Assembly (NCBI GenBank): GCA_958450365.1
Contig: CAUEEP010000743.1
Location: 7,084,501-7,148,500, forward strand
Direction of reading: 5' to 3'
Source: Mesorhabditis belari
Taxonomy: Eukaryota; Nematoda; Chromadorea; Rhabditida; Rhabditidae
DNA: 64,000 nucleotides
Part shown: positions 9,525 through 20,200 of the stretch, in pieces
Numbering within the stretch: the first letter of the stretch is position 1
How the letters are laid out: each line of letters opens with the position of its first letter
Translations under genes and position numbers: made by a program
The notes under the pieces: model-generated
Told to the model about the DNA's origin: nothing
The model's database searches: none
Seen by the model: the letters and a program-made list of their open reading frames with translations, nothing else

Positions 9525-12500
9525 CTACGATCTCCAGAACATTTCTTTAAACGACCAACGCTGAAAGTTAAAGTTTAGATAGCTTTAAAGATAACGTATT
9601 CTATTATGAACTGATTTTTTTTACCATAATCGTTTTCTATTATGCACTTTGTTACCTGACGTTTATTATTGTTCCAAAACGAGCACGGGGTTACGGTAGG
9701 CGGTGAGATACCCTCAAGGCGCTTCAAGAAATTCTCCTCGTCACTCTTTTCAGGAGCTGTCAAGCAAAGACCGCTCTCTTTGTGAGTGAATAGACCCTCC
9801 TGAATTATTGATTGATCAAGTATCAGTTGGGAACAAAGGGCTGCGATATTCGCCAAAAAAGGTGGGAGCGGGGGTCGAACCCAGCATTCCGAGATCTAGA
9901 GACAGACGCTCTGGCAATTCACCATGAAGACAGATTGATGGGGCGACTTTTCCCCTTTACACTCAATGGGTTTTCTTTCCTTTATTGAGAACTATCAGAA
10001 TATTCAAAACCTTTTGTCGAAAATCCCATATTTCCGTTGGATAACCAGCGCATTCTTTCAATTCAACGTTCCATTCCGATGAAAGATGCGTGTTCTGAAT
10101 TGTCTAACGTTTTCCCTTATTCATAACCCTTTTCGACTCCCATGGGTTCCCCTCCGAGCGCCCCAGCCCGGCCATCGGAGTATGATCGGCTACGACAACT
10201 ACACTTCTGCCTCAGTAAATGTGGAAGCGGGTTGTGATCTGCGCTAAGTGCGAAGACAGATCAAATCATTATTATTATTATAACCCTTTTCTTGTTTCTT
10301 ACCCTAACTGCTGAGAGACAAAGATGTTCATCAGTTTTGAGTCGACGATTCTTTGTGTAGAGCCAAAGCTGAAAGTTGGGAATAAGCTCTTTTAAACCAA
10401 TAATTTGGTGTACATTCAAAGAAAAACTAAACTATTATAGTCATTTGATAGCCCTAAATCTTCTCTTGAAAACTAGAATAAAGTTACCGAGAACTTTCTG
10501 AATAATAAAAGTTCTTAAAAAGATAAAAATGACACCAAAAATGATTATTTCGCATCAGTCGCATTGTCGTAAATTTTTTTAATATTATAACCTGCTGTAC
10601 TAAGAAGATTTTTCTTTATAAAATCGAAGCTGTCAACCTGCCACAAGTCAAAGCCAAGTGTGCATTGGGAGGCGGTTAGCCGATGAGCTTTGTATCCCTG
10701 ATCGCCTTGTGGTCTGCTCACCAAGCACAGCCTTTCACCCATTGTCGATACCTTCAATCAAATGATTACCTCTTGATTTGTCCATTCTTTCTCGTTGTGA
10801 CATCCCGTTGGGGAAAGGTCCGCCTTGCGGAGCCCGGTTGTTCTCGAGTGAGACCATTTCAGACAAAGAATCCCTTCACTCAGCCCCACCTACAACGAGA
10901 ACGTTGCCACCTAGTTGGGGATTTGTTTTTTAGAAGATTGCTTGGGAAATTAGATAGCTAGATTGAAAAGAAGTTTAGCTTAGATTGAAAAGAAGTCAAT
11001 AATTAGTGGAATAAGCTAGATCAGATATCTTATTTCATTTCTAAAGCTTAAAGTTACATTTTTAATGATTTCCCCCGACATCTTTTTAAAAAACAAACCC
11101 TTCCAAAGCGATCGCCTTTCATTGGTAGAAAATGATCAGTGAAAATATTGACCAAGTACCTGAAATTGATAAAATCTTATCTACTAGATATATATCTGTC
11201 CGTCCGTCTGTCTGTACAGGCTTTTTCTCAACCAATAAAGCTAAAACTTCTTTAGAAAACCATAGAATATATTGTAGTTGTGGCATTTAAAATAAAAAAT
11301 TTAAAAATTGAATTGGCATGCCACTAAGGGGGTCGAACCCGGAACGTGTGGACTGTAGAAACAGACGCTCCCGACTGCGCCATGGTCAACCGAAAGGACT
11401 CGAGGAAAAACCAGCTGTTAACCGGGTTTCTCGGCTGGTTATCTCAATAAACTGACCAGTGAAACGATTTACAACGAAGTCTTTTCCTCAGCTCAACCCG
11501 ATCCGAAACATCTTCTGTTAAGCGAAGTGCACCAGATTCTAAACGTTTAACCATTTAAATGCAAAATTCTCTTTCAAAATACGTGGAGCGATTCGATAGA
11601 AAAGCTCTTTCCACTCATCCATCCACACCTCAGCTACACGCATCAAGTTTCGATTTAACACCTGCATTTATTTATGTAAATATTTAGGTTAACATTACAA
11701 AAAACCTTTCCTGAGCTATGCCCAGGGAAATCGTGAGGAGACGCTTTGCGAAAGACGTGGCCAACGTGTGAACAAGGCAGGATCTCCACCCGACCTCCAC
11801 ATTGCCATACCTTAATTTTTGAATTTACAAATGTTTAGTAAAATTTAAAATCAGAATTTTTTGATTACCCTAAAAGAAAGCTCAAGATTTTCGCCTCCCC
11901 AAATATCCATCTTTCGATCATATTCTCCAAGTTCTTCGAAAAATTTTCGATCAATTGAAAAAAGTCCCCCAGCCATTGTTGGTGATCTGCTTTTGATTTC
12001 TTGAAGTTTTTAAGAGCTAATCTTACTCGATAGGCTTTGTTGGATCGACTCTGGCTTGTATGACATCTTTTGGAAGAGCATACCATCTACAAATTTGTTC
12101 TTAACTTACAAAAAACTTTCCTTCTTTCTTCTCTGCCAAAAAAAAGATCCCGGATAGCTCAATGGTTAAAGTATTTGCTTGGAAAGCAAACTAGCTTGCT
12201 TAGAAAGCAAACTCGCTTGCTTGAAAAGCTTGGAAAGCAAAAAAAAGCAAACAGATTTCAATCCATCTCTCCGAAATCTTTCTTTGCTATCCCTTATTAA
12301 TCTTTTCAGAAAAATCACCGAAACTGAAGACTCCAATTAAATCCCCCGCGAAAGATCTCGATTCCTCTCTGATATTGAAATGTTCGATCATTTACTACGT
12401 CTATCACTGGACAAACAATAGCTTTCCTAAAAAAAAACTTGAAAAAACTTTTACGATAGATTATACCGAAATTCTTGAATCCTTGCGAGTAGTGGCTCCA

Positions 12501-14301
12501 ACCATCCAATTGTACATTCGCAATGACTATCCAAAAACGTTAAAACATCACCCGTTGCTTCCTGAAATTGTTTTTTCACACTTTTCAAATTATTCAATTC
12601 ACTTGTGCTCCCATCATTCTCGCTCTAATCAACCCGATTCGACTCTTTGATCTAACGATTTTAATCCGTATTCCTGAATTTTCACGAGCGAAATCATTCA
12701 ATGGTTGCCGAAGAAAGGCTGAAAAATTTCTTTTTTTGATTTAAGATTTGCTTCACTTCGATTGCTGTAATCATCGACAAGGATAATCTCTTGAAGAAGT
12801 CGACGTGGTGAACGGGAGATAACCGAGGAAATCGTGCGCAACAGGGTTGAATAAGCTTCGTTGTGATAGACGATGATTACAGAAGTTGTAGGTAATGCTA
12901 GCTCTGAAATTTTTCTTTAGCTACAACAAGACTGATAGATACCCGAGTAAATCTTCTCTCGACATGCTTCTTTTCGGATATCGGGTAGTGATCGATTGAT
13001 TGAAATCCGATCACTCACATACAAATTGAATTGATTTATTGGAAAAGTGTTCTCGGATTTGAGTTCTTCTGGAATGATTTGGGTTTTTGTTTTCAGCTTT
13101 GCTTTCAGCTTTCAGCTTTGCTTTTCAGCTTTGCTTCCAGCTTTACTTTCAGCTTTGCTTTTCAGCTTTTCTTTCAGCTTTACTTTCAGCTTTGCTTTCA
13201 GCTTTGCTTCCAGCTTTGCTTTCAGCTTTGCTTTTCAGCTTCAAACCTTTGATCGGCAATCGTACAGCTACCCCTCCTTCTCCCCATCCATCAATCGGTG
13301 AATACTCATTCGTGTTCATTTCCTCTAAGATTTTATAGTTTATTTGAGAATATTTTATGCTTTTATAGCTTTATTTTATATAATACCAGAAGCTTCCCTA
13401 TTGCTTCTCAGCAAAAAAGTAAAAGAATTGATGGCAAGAGAAGGCGAACCCCCGACCTCACTCTTCCGTTTGTTTGAAAGATGCGCGTGTTAACACGGTG
13501 ACGACAATGGCGTTTTTGCACAAACAATCGCATGGGACCACGTTGTTTTTTTTCGACAAAAAATGTCACCTGACATCAGGTGACAATGTCCCAGGCGAAC
13601 GAATATGTGTCAGACAGCATCAGGTGACAATGTCGTCAACGTGTTAACCACTGAGCCAGTAGATGGCACAGTGGAGCATTGTCTCTAGCCCAGACAACCC
13701 GGGTTCGACTCCCGCCTGTGTCGGCACTTTTAGTTTTTGAAAAATTTTAAAACATGTTGCACAACTAGATGGAACTCTAAGCCAAACTAAGTATAGATTA
13801 TTTAAAACAGTTCAATGAGCGCGGAGGAGTATTGGCAGATGACTTAGTCCCTTTATTCGACTTTATATAATAGATTTTGTAGTTTATTTTATAGTTTTAT
13901 AGTTTATATAATATTCCTTACCATCAGTAAGATTATCTCGTTTCTCTTTTGGCAAATTTCCATTATAATGTCCGACTACTACCTGAAAAAAAAAACAATT
14001 ATTTTATCGTTTTTACCAAAAACCTGCATTCCTTTACTGTTTTTTAATTCATTTGCCGACTCATCGCTCCTTTGAATTGGCCCCAAGATCTTTAAAATTA
14101 ATAGCTTTTGAAAAATCAATTTTTATCAAAAAAACCTGATCTTGCAGCGACAAAATGACGAACGTGAGCAGTGTCCAAAGAAGAAGAAAACCGCACACAC
14201 AAATGCTCACCTCCACCACTCGTTTCAGCTTCTTTCTCCCGAACCATCTTAAATTTCTTCAACTTTAGGATTATTTAAAATCATTACCGCTGCCGGAGCA
14301 T
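9525..14301 (-). CDS. Polypeptide N-acetylgalactosaminyltransferase (ppGalNAc-T), complete
   Basis: Golgi type II enzyme that starts mucin-type O-glycosylation by adding GalNAc from UDP-GalNAc to Ser/Thr. The start is MLRQR (14288-14301), spliced to a basic segment and a membrane helix [18 protein letters not shown] (14136-14247; the two exons sum to 126 nt, in frame). Then come VVVGHYNG (13922-13982), the catalytic GT27 parts [17 protein letters not shown] (about 12889), the metal-binding DSHCEC motif (about 12530), [15 protein letters not shown] (about 12420), the WYALPK exon (about 12080), [20 protein letters not shown] plus [11 protein letters not shown] (about 11970-11862) and [10 protein letters not shown] (about 11760). 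A ricin-type lectin domain follows: FDLWQ (about 10640), then CLTAPE and NKRQ|RWSF, ending at the stop 9525-9527. It belongs to the gly family; the member is not resolved. The first lectin repeat is only weakly modelled (about 11050-11153). Confidence 0.9.
9862..9940 (-). repeat. tRNA-like unit in a GalNAc-T intron
   Basis: Minus strand carries CATGGTGAATTGCCAGAGCG (A-box region) and GGGTTCGACCC (B box), but acceptor pairing is poor. It resembles the unit at 11318-11392. I read it as tRNA-derived rather than a working tRNA. Confidence 0.5.
10137..10285 (+). mobile_element. 5S-derived SINE, 5'-truncated copy
   Basis: Nearly identical to 6410-6560 from TTCGACTCCCATGGGTTCCC onward, with the same ATTATTATTATT tail, but lacking the 5S head. 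The 5' truncation is typical of LINE-driven retroposition. Confidence 0.75.
10780..10945. other. GC-rich, structured patch in a GalNAc-T intron, identity unknown
   Basis: GC content rises sharply. GTTGGGG at about 10808 and CCCCA at about 10883 can pair, and TTCTCG at about 10840 with CGAGAA at about 10897. It could be a degenerate small-RNA-derived repeat; it matches no RNA I know. Confidence 0.3.
11318..11392 (-). repeat. tRNA-like unit in a GalNAc-T intron
   Basis: Minus strand shows CCATGGCGCAGTCGGGAGCG (A-box region) and CGGGTTCGACCCCC (B box) at tRNA-like spacing. The ends do not give a clean seven-pair acceptor stem. It shares the GAGCGTCTGT..CTA core with 9862-9940. Confidence 0.5.
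12148..12282 (+). repeat. tRNA-like unit with a multiplied anticodon-arm segment
   Basis: CCGGATAGCTCAATGGTTAA is a good A-box region, followed by a stem TTTGC/GCAAA around a TTGGAAA loop. The segment GCTTGGAAAGCAAA and variants then repeat about four times before TTTCAATCC and TCTCTCCG, which could close the stem. A related unit is at 23788-23883. Confidence 0.5.
13093..13238. repeat. Minisatellite (CAGCTTTGCTTTC)n in a GalNAc-T intron
   Basis: About a dozen imperfect copies of CAGCTTTGCTTT(T)C run just upstream (in gene sense) of the exon ending at 13068. The open frames here are repeat artefacts. Confidence 0.85.
13435..13670 (-). repeat. tRNA-like unit split by a 145-bp insertion
   Basis: Minus strand carries CTGGCTCAGTGGTTAACACG (A-box region, 13640-13662) and GGTCGGGGGTTCGCC (B box, about 13441-13455). 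The two halves are separated by the element at 13495-13639. Confidence 0.55.
13495..13639. mobile_element. 145-bp element with 9-bp target duplication (Mutator-like?)
   Basis: CGTGTTAAC occurs at 13486-13494 and again at 13640-13648. The inserted DNA has inverted ends, GGTGACGACAATG against CATTGTCGTCAAC-like, and an internal CACCTGA..TCAGGTG palindrome. A 9-bp duplication is typical of Mutator-like elements. Confidence 0.65.
13655..13724 (+). repeat. tRNA-like unit on the plus strand
   Basis: AGATGGCACAGTGGAGCATT followed by CCCGGGTTCGACTCCCG, a strong B box with T-stem pairing, ending CTGTGTCGGCA. It lies against the split unit of opposite strand. Probably tRNA-derived. Confidence 0.5.
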
Positions 14302-14347
14302 GATGGATTTTGCTGTTTGGTGACAGCTTCCACGAGATTCACATCTG
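14302..14347 (-). promoter_or_regulatory. 5' leader with likely spliced-leader acceptor of the GalNAc-T gene
   Basis: On the minus strand an acceptor CTACAATTTCAG precedes the leader that carries the ATG 14299-14301. No upstream 5' exon is evident, so trans-splicing or a non-coding first exon is inferred. Confidence 0.4.
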
Positions 14348-14349
14348 AA

Positions 14350-15295
14350 ATTGTAGAAATCTATTAAAGAAGAACATGACTCGAAATAGGTCAATAAATA
14401 AAAGCATAAAGGGGAAGAAATGGAAATTCCAGAAAGAGACAGAAAAACGTGAGTGCGACTCGCGACTTGATGAAGGATTGGGATGGATTGAAGAAGGGGA
14501 GAGTGGATCGAAAGATGGGGATCGATTGAAAGGGAAGAGGGGGGAAGAGGGGGAAGGGAAGTGGGGGAAGGAAGAGGGGGAGACTGCTCCCGTTTTGGGG
14601 AGAAGGACAAGGACGATTTCCTTGAAATGACCAAGAAAAAAAGAAAAGAAGATATTGAATGGTAGACAAGGTAGAATGAGTAGAATGAGAAAACGGGTGA
14701 AACATCTGATTGGTTGGAAACAAATTTTGGTAAAGCTACGTTGAGCGCAGCCGATTTTATAGGATATCTCAAAATCCAACAACTATTATTGCTTGTCATT
14801 TCTCTCTCGTTGCCTTGATTGAAATGATTTTTTATATCAATCGACAGACGAAGAAATGACGAATCTAATTCTACAAAAAAAAAACGATTTCAATTGAGCA
14901 ACTGAACGCCGAGATATTTGAGTTTAAAGTTCGATTTTCAATGGGAAATGGATGAAATTAAATGTCAAACTTTCTGAAATGATCAAATAAATGTGTGTTG
15001 TCAAAATTGTTGCCGCAAAAATTGTTGCAATAATTCTCAGACATCCTACATCCTGTCTAGGAGAGTTTTTTGCATGCTGCATAAAATGGATACTTTCTGG
15101 TAATCTCAAGCTTTTTGTCTATTCCATTTACAATTCCTGGCTAATCGAATAGAATCGAATCGCACACTTCAGTTGTGCGTTGCTCGTTGCCTCTTTTTGG
15201 TTTAGTTACCCAGACACAGGTAAACTAATGCAAAAAAAGAAAAACTAAAGGATTTTTTTGAATTGTTTTAAAAGAAAAACTGTTTCTGTATATAT
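14350..15295. other. Intergenic, upstream of the GalNAc-T gene
   Basis: Contains a purine-rich plus-strand run (about 14400-14640, GGGGAAGAGG-type). Open frames across it are composition artefacts. I see no supported gene. Confidence 0.5.
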
Positions 15296-15310
15296 TTGTG
15301 GTTAGAAATT

Positions 15311-15536
15311 GATGGCTCAGCCTCAGGCTCAGGCTCAAGCTCAGGCTCAGGTTTAGGCTCAGGCTCAGGCTCAGGCTCAGGTTTAGGCTCAGGCTCAGGC
15401 TCAGGCTCAGGTTTAGGCTCAGGCTCAGGCTCAGGCTCAGGTTTAGGCTCAGGCTCAGGCTCAGGCTCAGTTTTAGGCTCAGGCTCAGGTTTAGGCTCAG
15501 GTTTAGGCTCAGGCTCAGTTTTAGGCTCAGGCTCTC
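15311..15536. repeat. TCAGGC/TTTAGGC hexamer array with 24-bp higher-order unit
   Basis: Copies of GGCTCA in groups of three or four are separated by GGTTTA, giving a 24-bp period. TCAGGC is one base from the nematode telomere hexamer TTAGGC. All frames stay open (PEPEPK on the minus strand, GSGSGLGS on plus), so the frames are not evidence of a gene. GAGAGCC/CTCTACGAGTAG arms at 15531-15582 form a short inverted repeat at its edge. Confidence 0.85.
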
Positions 15537-16119
15537 TACGAGTAGACATCTTCACCTTGGAAGATGGCTACTCGTAGAGAGCTCCTCTTTCTCTCTTTTC
15601 CTCTCCAATGATTCTTCAATCTCAATCCTCCCATTCTCAAGGTCATAAAAAACCCCTCACCTTTTTACTCATGCTTTAGAAATTATAGAAAAGAAGTTCT
15701 AGTTCTAAAACAAGTTACGAAGTTTTAACCAAATGTTAACTCTTGTTTTACTCACAAGGAAAAGTCATGGGGTTTTTTGAACTTTAACTGCTTCATCATA
15801 CCCAATTTGAATTGCCAAATTTTGCCGAATTCTTTACAATCCCTAGGAATCAGAACAAATGTGAATTTTTGGGAGCGAAATTCTTGCATTATTATAATCT
15901 TAACATCGTCGTTCATCTCGATGATTCAAGAATGATTTCTAGATATGTCACATCGCCGTTTGTGGTCAAAGTTTGAACAAATCGTCGGTCAAAGTTTACC
16001 CTTAACTAGCCTAGTTATTATATTCTTGTTAAAAAAACTCTTAAATATATATATATACATAATATTTGTTAGTTTTCAAATGGAAATATGAAAAACAAAC
16101 GAATTCATTTGCATTGTAA

Positions 16120-16935
16120 GTGAACCAAATTTTATTTTCAGCATGGGGAAAGCTCACCGAGATTAGACTTAAAAAAGATTTGAAAATGAAGCAAACACTT
16201 AGAGTCATTTTTCAAAGGGAAATATGAAAAGAAAAGAAAAATGAAAAGAAAAAGCGTAAACACTTATTCACTAAACTAATATTTTCACTAAACTCATTTT
16301 CTTCATCGAGATTATCGAGTTTAAAATTCATTTAAAAAATTTTATTTTCAGCAGGGGGGAAAGCTCACCGAGATAGACTTAAAAAGATGGGAAAATGAAG
16401 AAGCAAACACTTTATATATATATATATATATATATTATATATTCATACTTTATTCAGGACATGAAATAAAGCGTAATCAGTCAGACAATACACAAATCTA
16501 CACATAAATACATAGAGAAAGATGAGATATTTTACTCGGCGATGTGGAGGCGGGGAGAAAAGAAGATAGATAGAAGATAGGCTTCTTGCTTTAATAACCT
16601 CAGGCCATGAATGGGCCAACCCAGTGGAAGAGTGAACTCCGCTAGAGAAGGGATCTCTAGTCAGCTCTAGAGAAGAGACCTCTAGTCTGGGCGCACGGGC
16701 TAGGGAAGAGAACCCTAGGGGGCCGAACCCCACACCCTCAGTTTGGAAGTGATAACTTAACCAATACACCATGAGGGCCCCATTTAGAGTCATTTTTCAA
16801 AGGGAAATATGAAAAGAAACGTAAACACTTATTCACTAAGCTAATATTTCATTTTCTTCATCGAGATTATCGAGTTTAAAATTGATTTAAAAAATTTTAT
16901 TTTCAGCATGGGGGAAAGCTCACCGAGATTAGACA
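16120..16935. repeat. Tandem 200-bp unit (about 3 copies) interrupted by a tRNA-derived insertion
   Basis: TTTTATTTTCAGCA(T/G)GGGG with AAAGCTCACCGAGATTAGAC recurs at about 16132, 16343 and 16897. TCATTTTTCAAAGGGAAATA recurs at about 16207 and 16791. The third unit is split by 16432-16785. Confidence 0.75.
16432..16785 (-). mobile_element. tRNA-derived SINE-like insertion
   Basis: Minus strand begins GGGGCCCTCATGGTGTATTG with a GTTAAGTTATC A-box region, CACTTCCAAACTG as anticodon arm, and GGGGTTCGGCCCCC as B box (about 16715-16781). An unrelated body follows and ends at an (AT)n run (16413-16441). It interrupts the tandem 200-bp array. Confidence 0.6.
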
Positions 16936-17233
16936 AAAAAATCCCTGACATTCAAATTATTAGAGTAAATATTCTATGAAGTAAAAGAAATTTAAATATT
17001 CTATCACAATTCACGTTGATAAATGCAAATCATAGAAATCTTTAAATAGAAGACAATTTATAGCTTTGGTCAAAGAGAATGGCAGGTATTGCTGAGCCAC
17101 GAGCTTTTCTAGGAAAACATTGAGTTAAAGAATAGGCAGTGATCGTTGAGAGTAAAAGAAAGATTTTTTTTTTTAAATATCTTTATAAACATCTAAACAA
17201 AAAGATAAACTATTAAATAATATATTAAAATTT
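16936..17233. other. Intergenic, EPAC 3' flank
   Basis: AT-rich DNA downstream of the EPAC stop codon (minus strand). No other feature seen. Confidence 0.4.
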
Positions 17234-20200
17234 TTAATGCCGGCGTTGACGTTTCGGCTCGATTGCATAGCTCAACTCGATAAGGCGACGCTGGTTGTCA
17301 ATCACCCGGAAATTTCTGTAAACAATTAGACTTTAAAGCATTTTGAAGGAGTTTAAAGGAAACTTTAAATACTTTAAATTTTAAAAAGGGCTGCTACGCA
17401 GGAGTACGGGATGATACCGTATTTCTTCGAATAGAAGCCCGGGTAAAGAGTATGATCGCGTACTCCTGCATAGCAGCCCTTTTTAAAATTTCTTTTCTGC
17501 ATAAAAGCTTTCAATGAAGTGCTATAGGGCTGGAAAATGTCTCAAAAATATCACATGAGCTAACAGATTTTTGAGCCATTTTCCAGCTCTATAGCACTTC
17601 ATTGAAAGCTTTTATGCAGAAAAGAAATTTTAAGAAGGGCTGCTACGCAGGAGTACGCGATCATACTCTTTACCCGGTCTTCTATTCGAAGAAATACGAT
17701 AGTTTTTTTAAATGTATCGTGAAATTTTGACTTTATTTCAAACCTAATCAAATTCTGAGTGTCACCAATTTTCCTCTCTGCGTAAACTTGATGCGGGAAA
17801 TGGGCTTTACATTTGCGAAACGCACGTAAAACCCCGGCAACCATATGCTAAAATTATTTTTGATTTTCCTTTTTAAACTTTTTCAATTCAACCATTTTCT
17901 CTTGATTGACAAGTCCGCTGAAGTAGGTTTTGTTCGTTTCATGAATGAAAGTCAAATCTTTTAGCAGCAATGGGACAAATGGAACCTGGAAATGGGTTAG
18001 ATGTTGAAAAGGAAGTGCTATCTATACAGTACTGGACAATGAAATATCATATTTGAAAAAACGATTGTGTAGCCCTTGAAAAGAGCTTTCAGAAAATGTA
18101 TAACACTAATACCGTATTTCTTCGAATAGAAGGCCGGGTAAAGAGTATCATCGCGTACTCCTGCGTAGCAGCCCTTTTAAAATAATTTCTTTTCTGCATA
18201 AAAGCTTTCAATCAAGTGCTATAGAGCTGGAAAATGGCTCAAAAATCTGTTAGCTCATGTGGTATTTTTGAGTCATTTTCCAGCCCTATAGCACTTCATT
18301 GAAAGCTTTTATGCAGAAAAGAAATTTTAAAAAGGGCTGCACGCAGGAGTACGCGATGATACTCTTTACCCGGTCTTCTATTCGAAGAAATACGGTAGTT
18401 TAAACTCAAAGACAAGGGAGTTACAGACGCACGAAAGTGACGATCTTTTTTCAAATATGATATCTCATTGTCCAGAAGTGTGTATGTCGCAGCCGCAGTC
18501 GCAGCTCGTGATTTTCAGCCGCTAGTGATTGAATCAGCAAAAAGCAAGCAAAAATATTAAGCAAAATTTACTTTCATTTAGATGGCATAATTTTTCGAAT
18601 TTGGCAACAGAAGTTACCTCCCGAGGTGCTAAGATATTTGGTCCGATTAACCTAACTTTTTTATTTGCATCTGCATTGCATTTCAAATGTTTCGTTTAAA
18701 AACTTTCAACCACCATCGACTAGCCGATGGTGATTCAATCAATAGCGGCTGCGACATATATATATGTACGACTTACCGTAAATACTGTAATAGTACCCCA
18801 GCCCCCTCGTATAGTCGCGTAGTCGCAAAAGTTTTTTAGTATTTAATTTTTTTCAAAGCGCCCGTACTTTCAAAAAATGCGTCTTTGGTATCAAAAAATA
18901 GCTGAAATTCAGGGCTATTTTTTGATACCTAAGCGCGCATTGTAGCATAAACCAGTGTCGAGAAAAACTCGTTCAAATCTAGACTACGCAACACTCCGCA
19001 CTGTCATTATGGGGGGATGGGGTACTATTACAGTATTTACGGTAGCTATAGTAAAGCTATAGTAAAGTTGTTGAAAAGACTTTCTAGAAAGCCAAATACA
19101 ATTGTTGAATCGTACAATTGGTGGATGGAGACTGTCAACGAGAGCTCGATATGCTCGATGATTTCTAGAGGGATCGAGCAGTGCCTCGTACTCGGCGAAT
19201 TGACGTCTCAATTTGGCGGGAAGACGCTAAAAGATATGCCCATTTATTATTTCCATTTCTACAAACATTCCACAATGAATTCAGTCGGCTCACAGCGATA
19301 TTTGAAAGACCGAGAGTTAATGCAAATAGTGATAATAAGTCTCGATTCTCTTTGGCACTGAAAATTTTCTATATACACTACTGGAAATATCATATTTGAA
19401 ATGAAATATCATGTTTGAAAAAAAATCGTCACTTTCGCGCGTCTGTAACTCCCTTGTCTTTACCGTATTTCTCAATATTAAAATTACCATTGTGTAGCCC
19501 TTGAAAAGAGCTTTCAGAAAATGTATAACACTAATAGTTTAAACTCAAAGACAAGGGAGTTACAGACGCGTGAAAGTGACGAAAGTGACGATCGTTTTTT
19601 CAAATATGATATTTCATTGTCCAGTACTGTAGCTAGAGTATCTTGCTTACTAAATAGCAATTTTGATGAATTTTCGTAGAGTTGCCACACGACGTTGAGG
19701 AGCGGCTAGGAGAACCTAGGAATTGCATGAAGCAGAAACTCGCCAAACTGGATTCAATCCTTCTTTATACTTTATTGATCTCAAAATAGACATTAACAAA
19801 GTACAAAGTGGATTTAAAACTAGAGAACTACTGTAATGAATGTACAAATGTACAAATGTACAAATGTACAAATTGAAACTCACCTCTGTAGTCGCCCAAT
19901 ATTGAACCTCATTGAATCTTCTCAATAAAAGATCAAGATTTGATGGAACTTTTCCAGGGAATTGATCTCGTCCAAATACCTGAAGAAGATTTTTTTTAGT
20001 TCATTTGAAATGATCAATACTTGAGTGACGAGTTCGGTTTCATCGGTTGCTTCAAACATCTCCGAATGCATGACAAAGAGTTGTTGAGCTAGCTCGCTGC
20101 TCGACAAATACTCCATCATCGATGAATGCACAGATTCCAAAGGGCCCGATTGATCGGGAGTTGCCATCTGTAGATAAAATGTGATATTAGAAATATCATT

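Noticed and set aside
9862..9940. A working tRNA gene here and at 11318, 13655, 23788 and 60852
   Set aside because: B boxes are good, but acceptor stems do not close at proper spacing and the units lie in introns as related copies; tRNA-derived repeats fit better.
14284..14799. Proline/serine-rich 171-codon minus-strand frame
   Set aside because: It overlaps the first GalNAc-T exon in another frame, and the rest is a purine/pyrimidine run.
15268..15577. PEPEPK and GSGSGL open frames as a small repetitive protein
   Set aside because: Same hexamer effect; no splice sites or non-repeat coding sequence around it.
18775..19042. CRISPR-like or attachment-site structure
   Set aside because: Eukaryotic intron; the palindrome is a TA-flanked MITE, with no spaced direct repeats.
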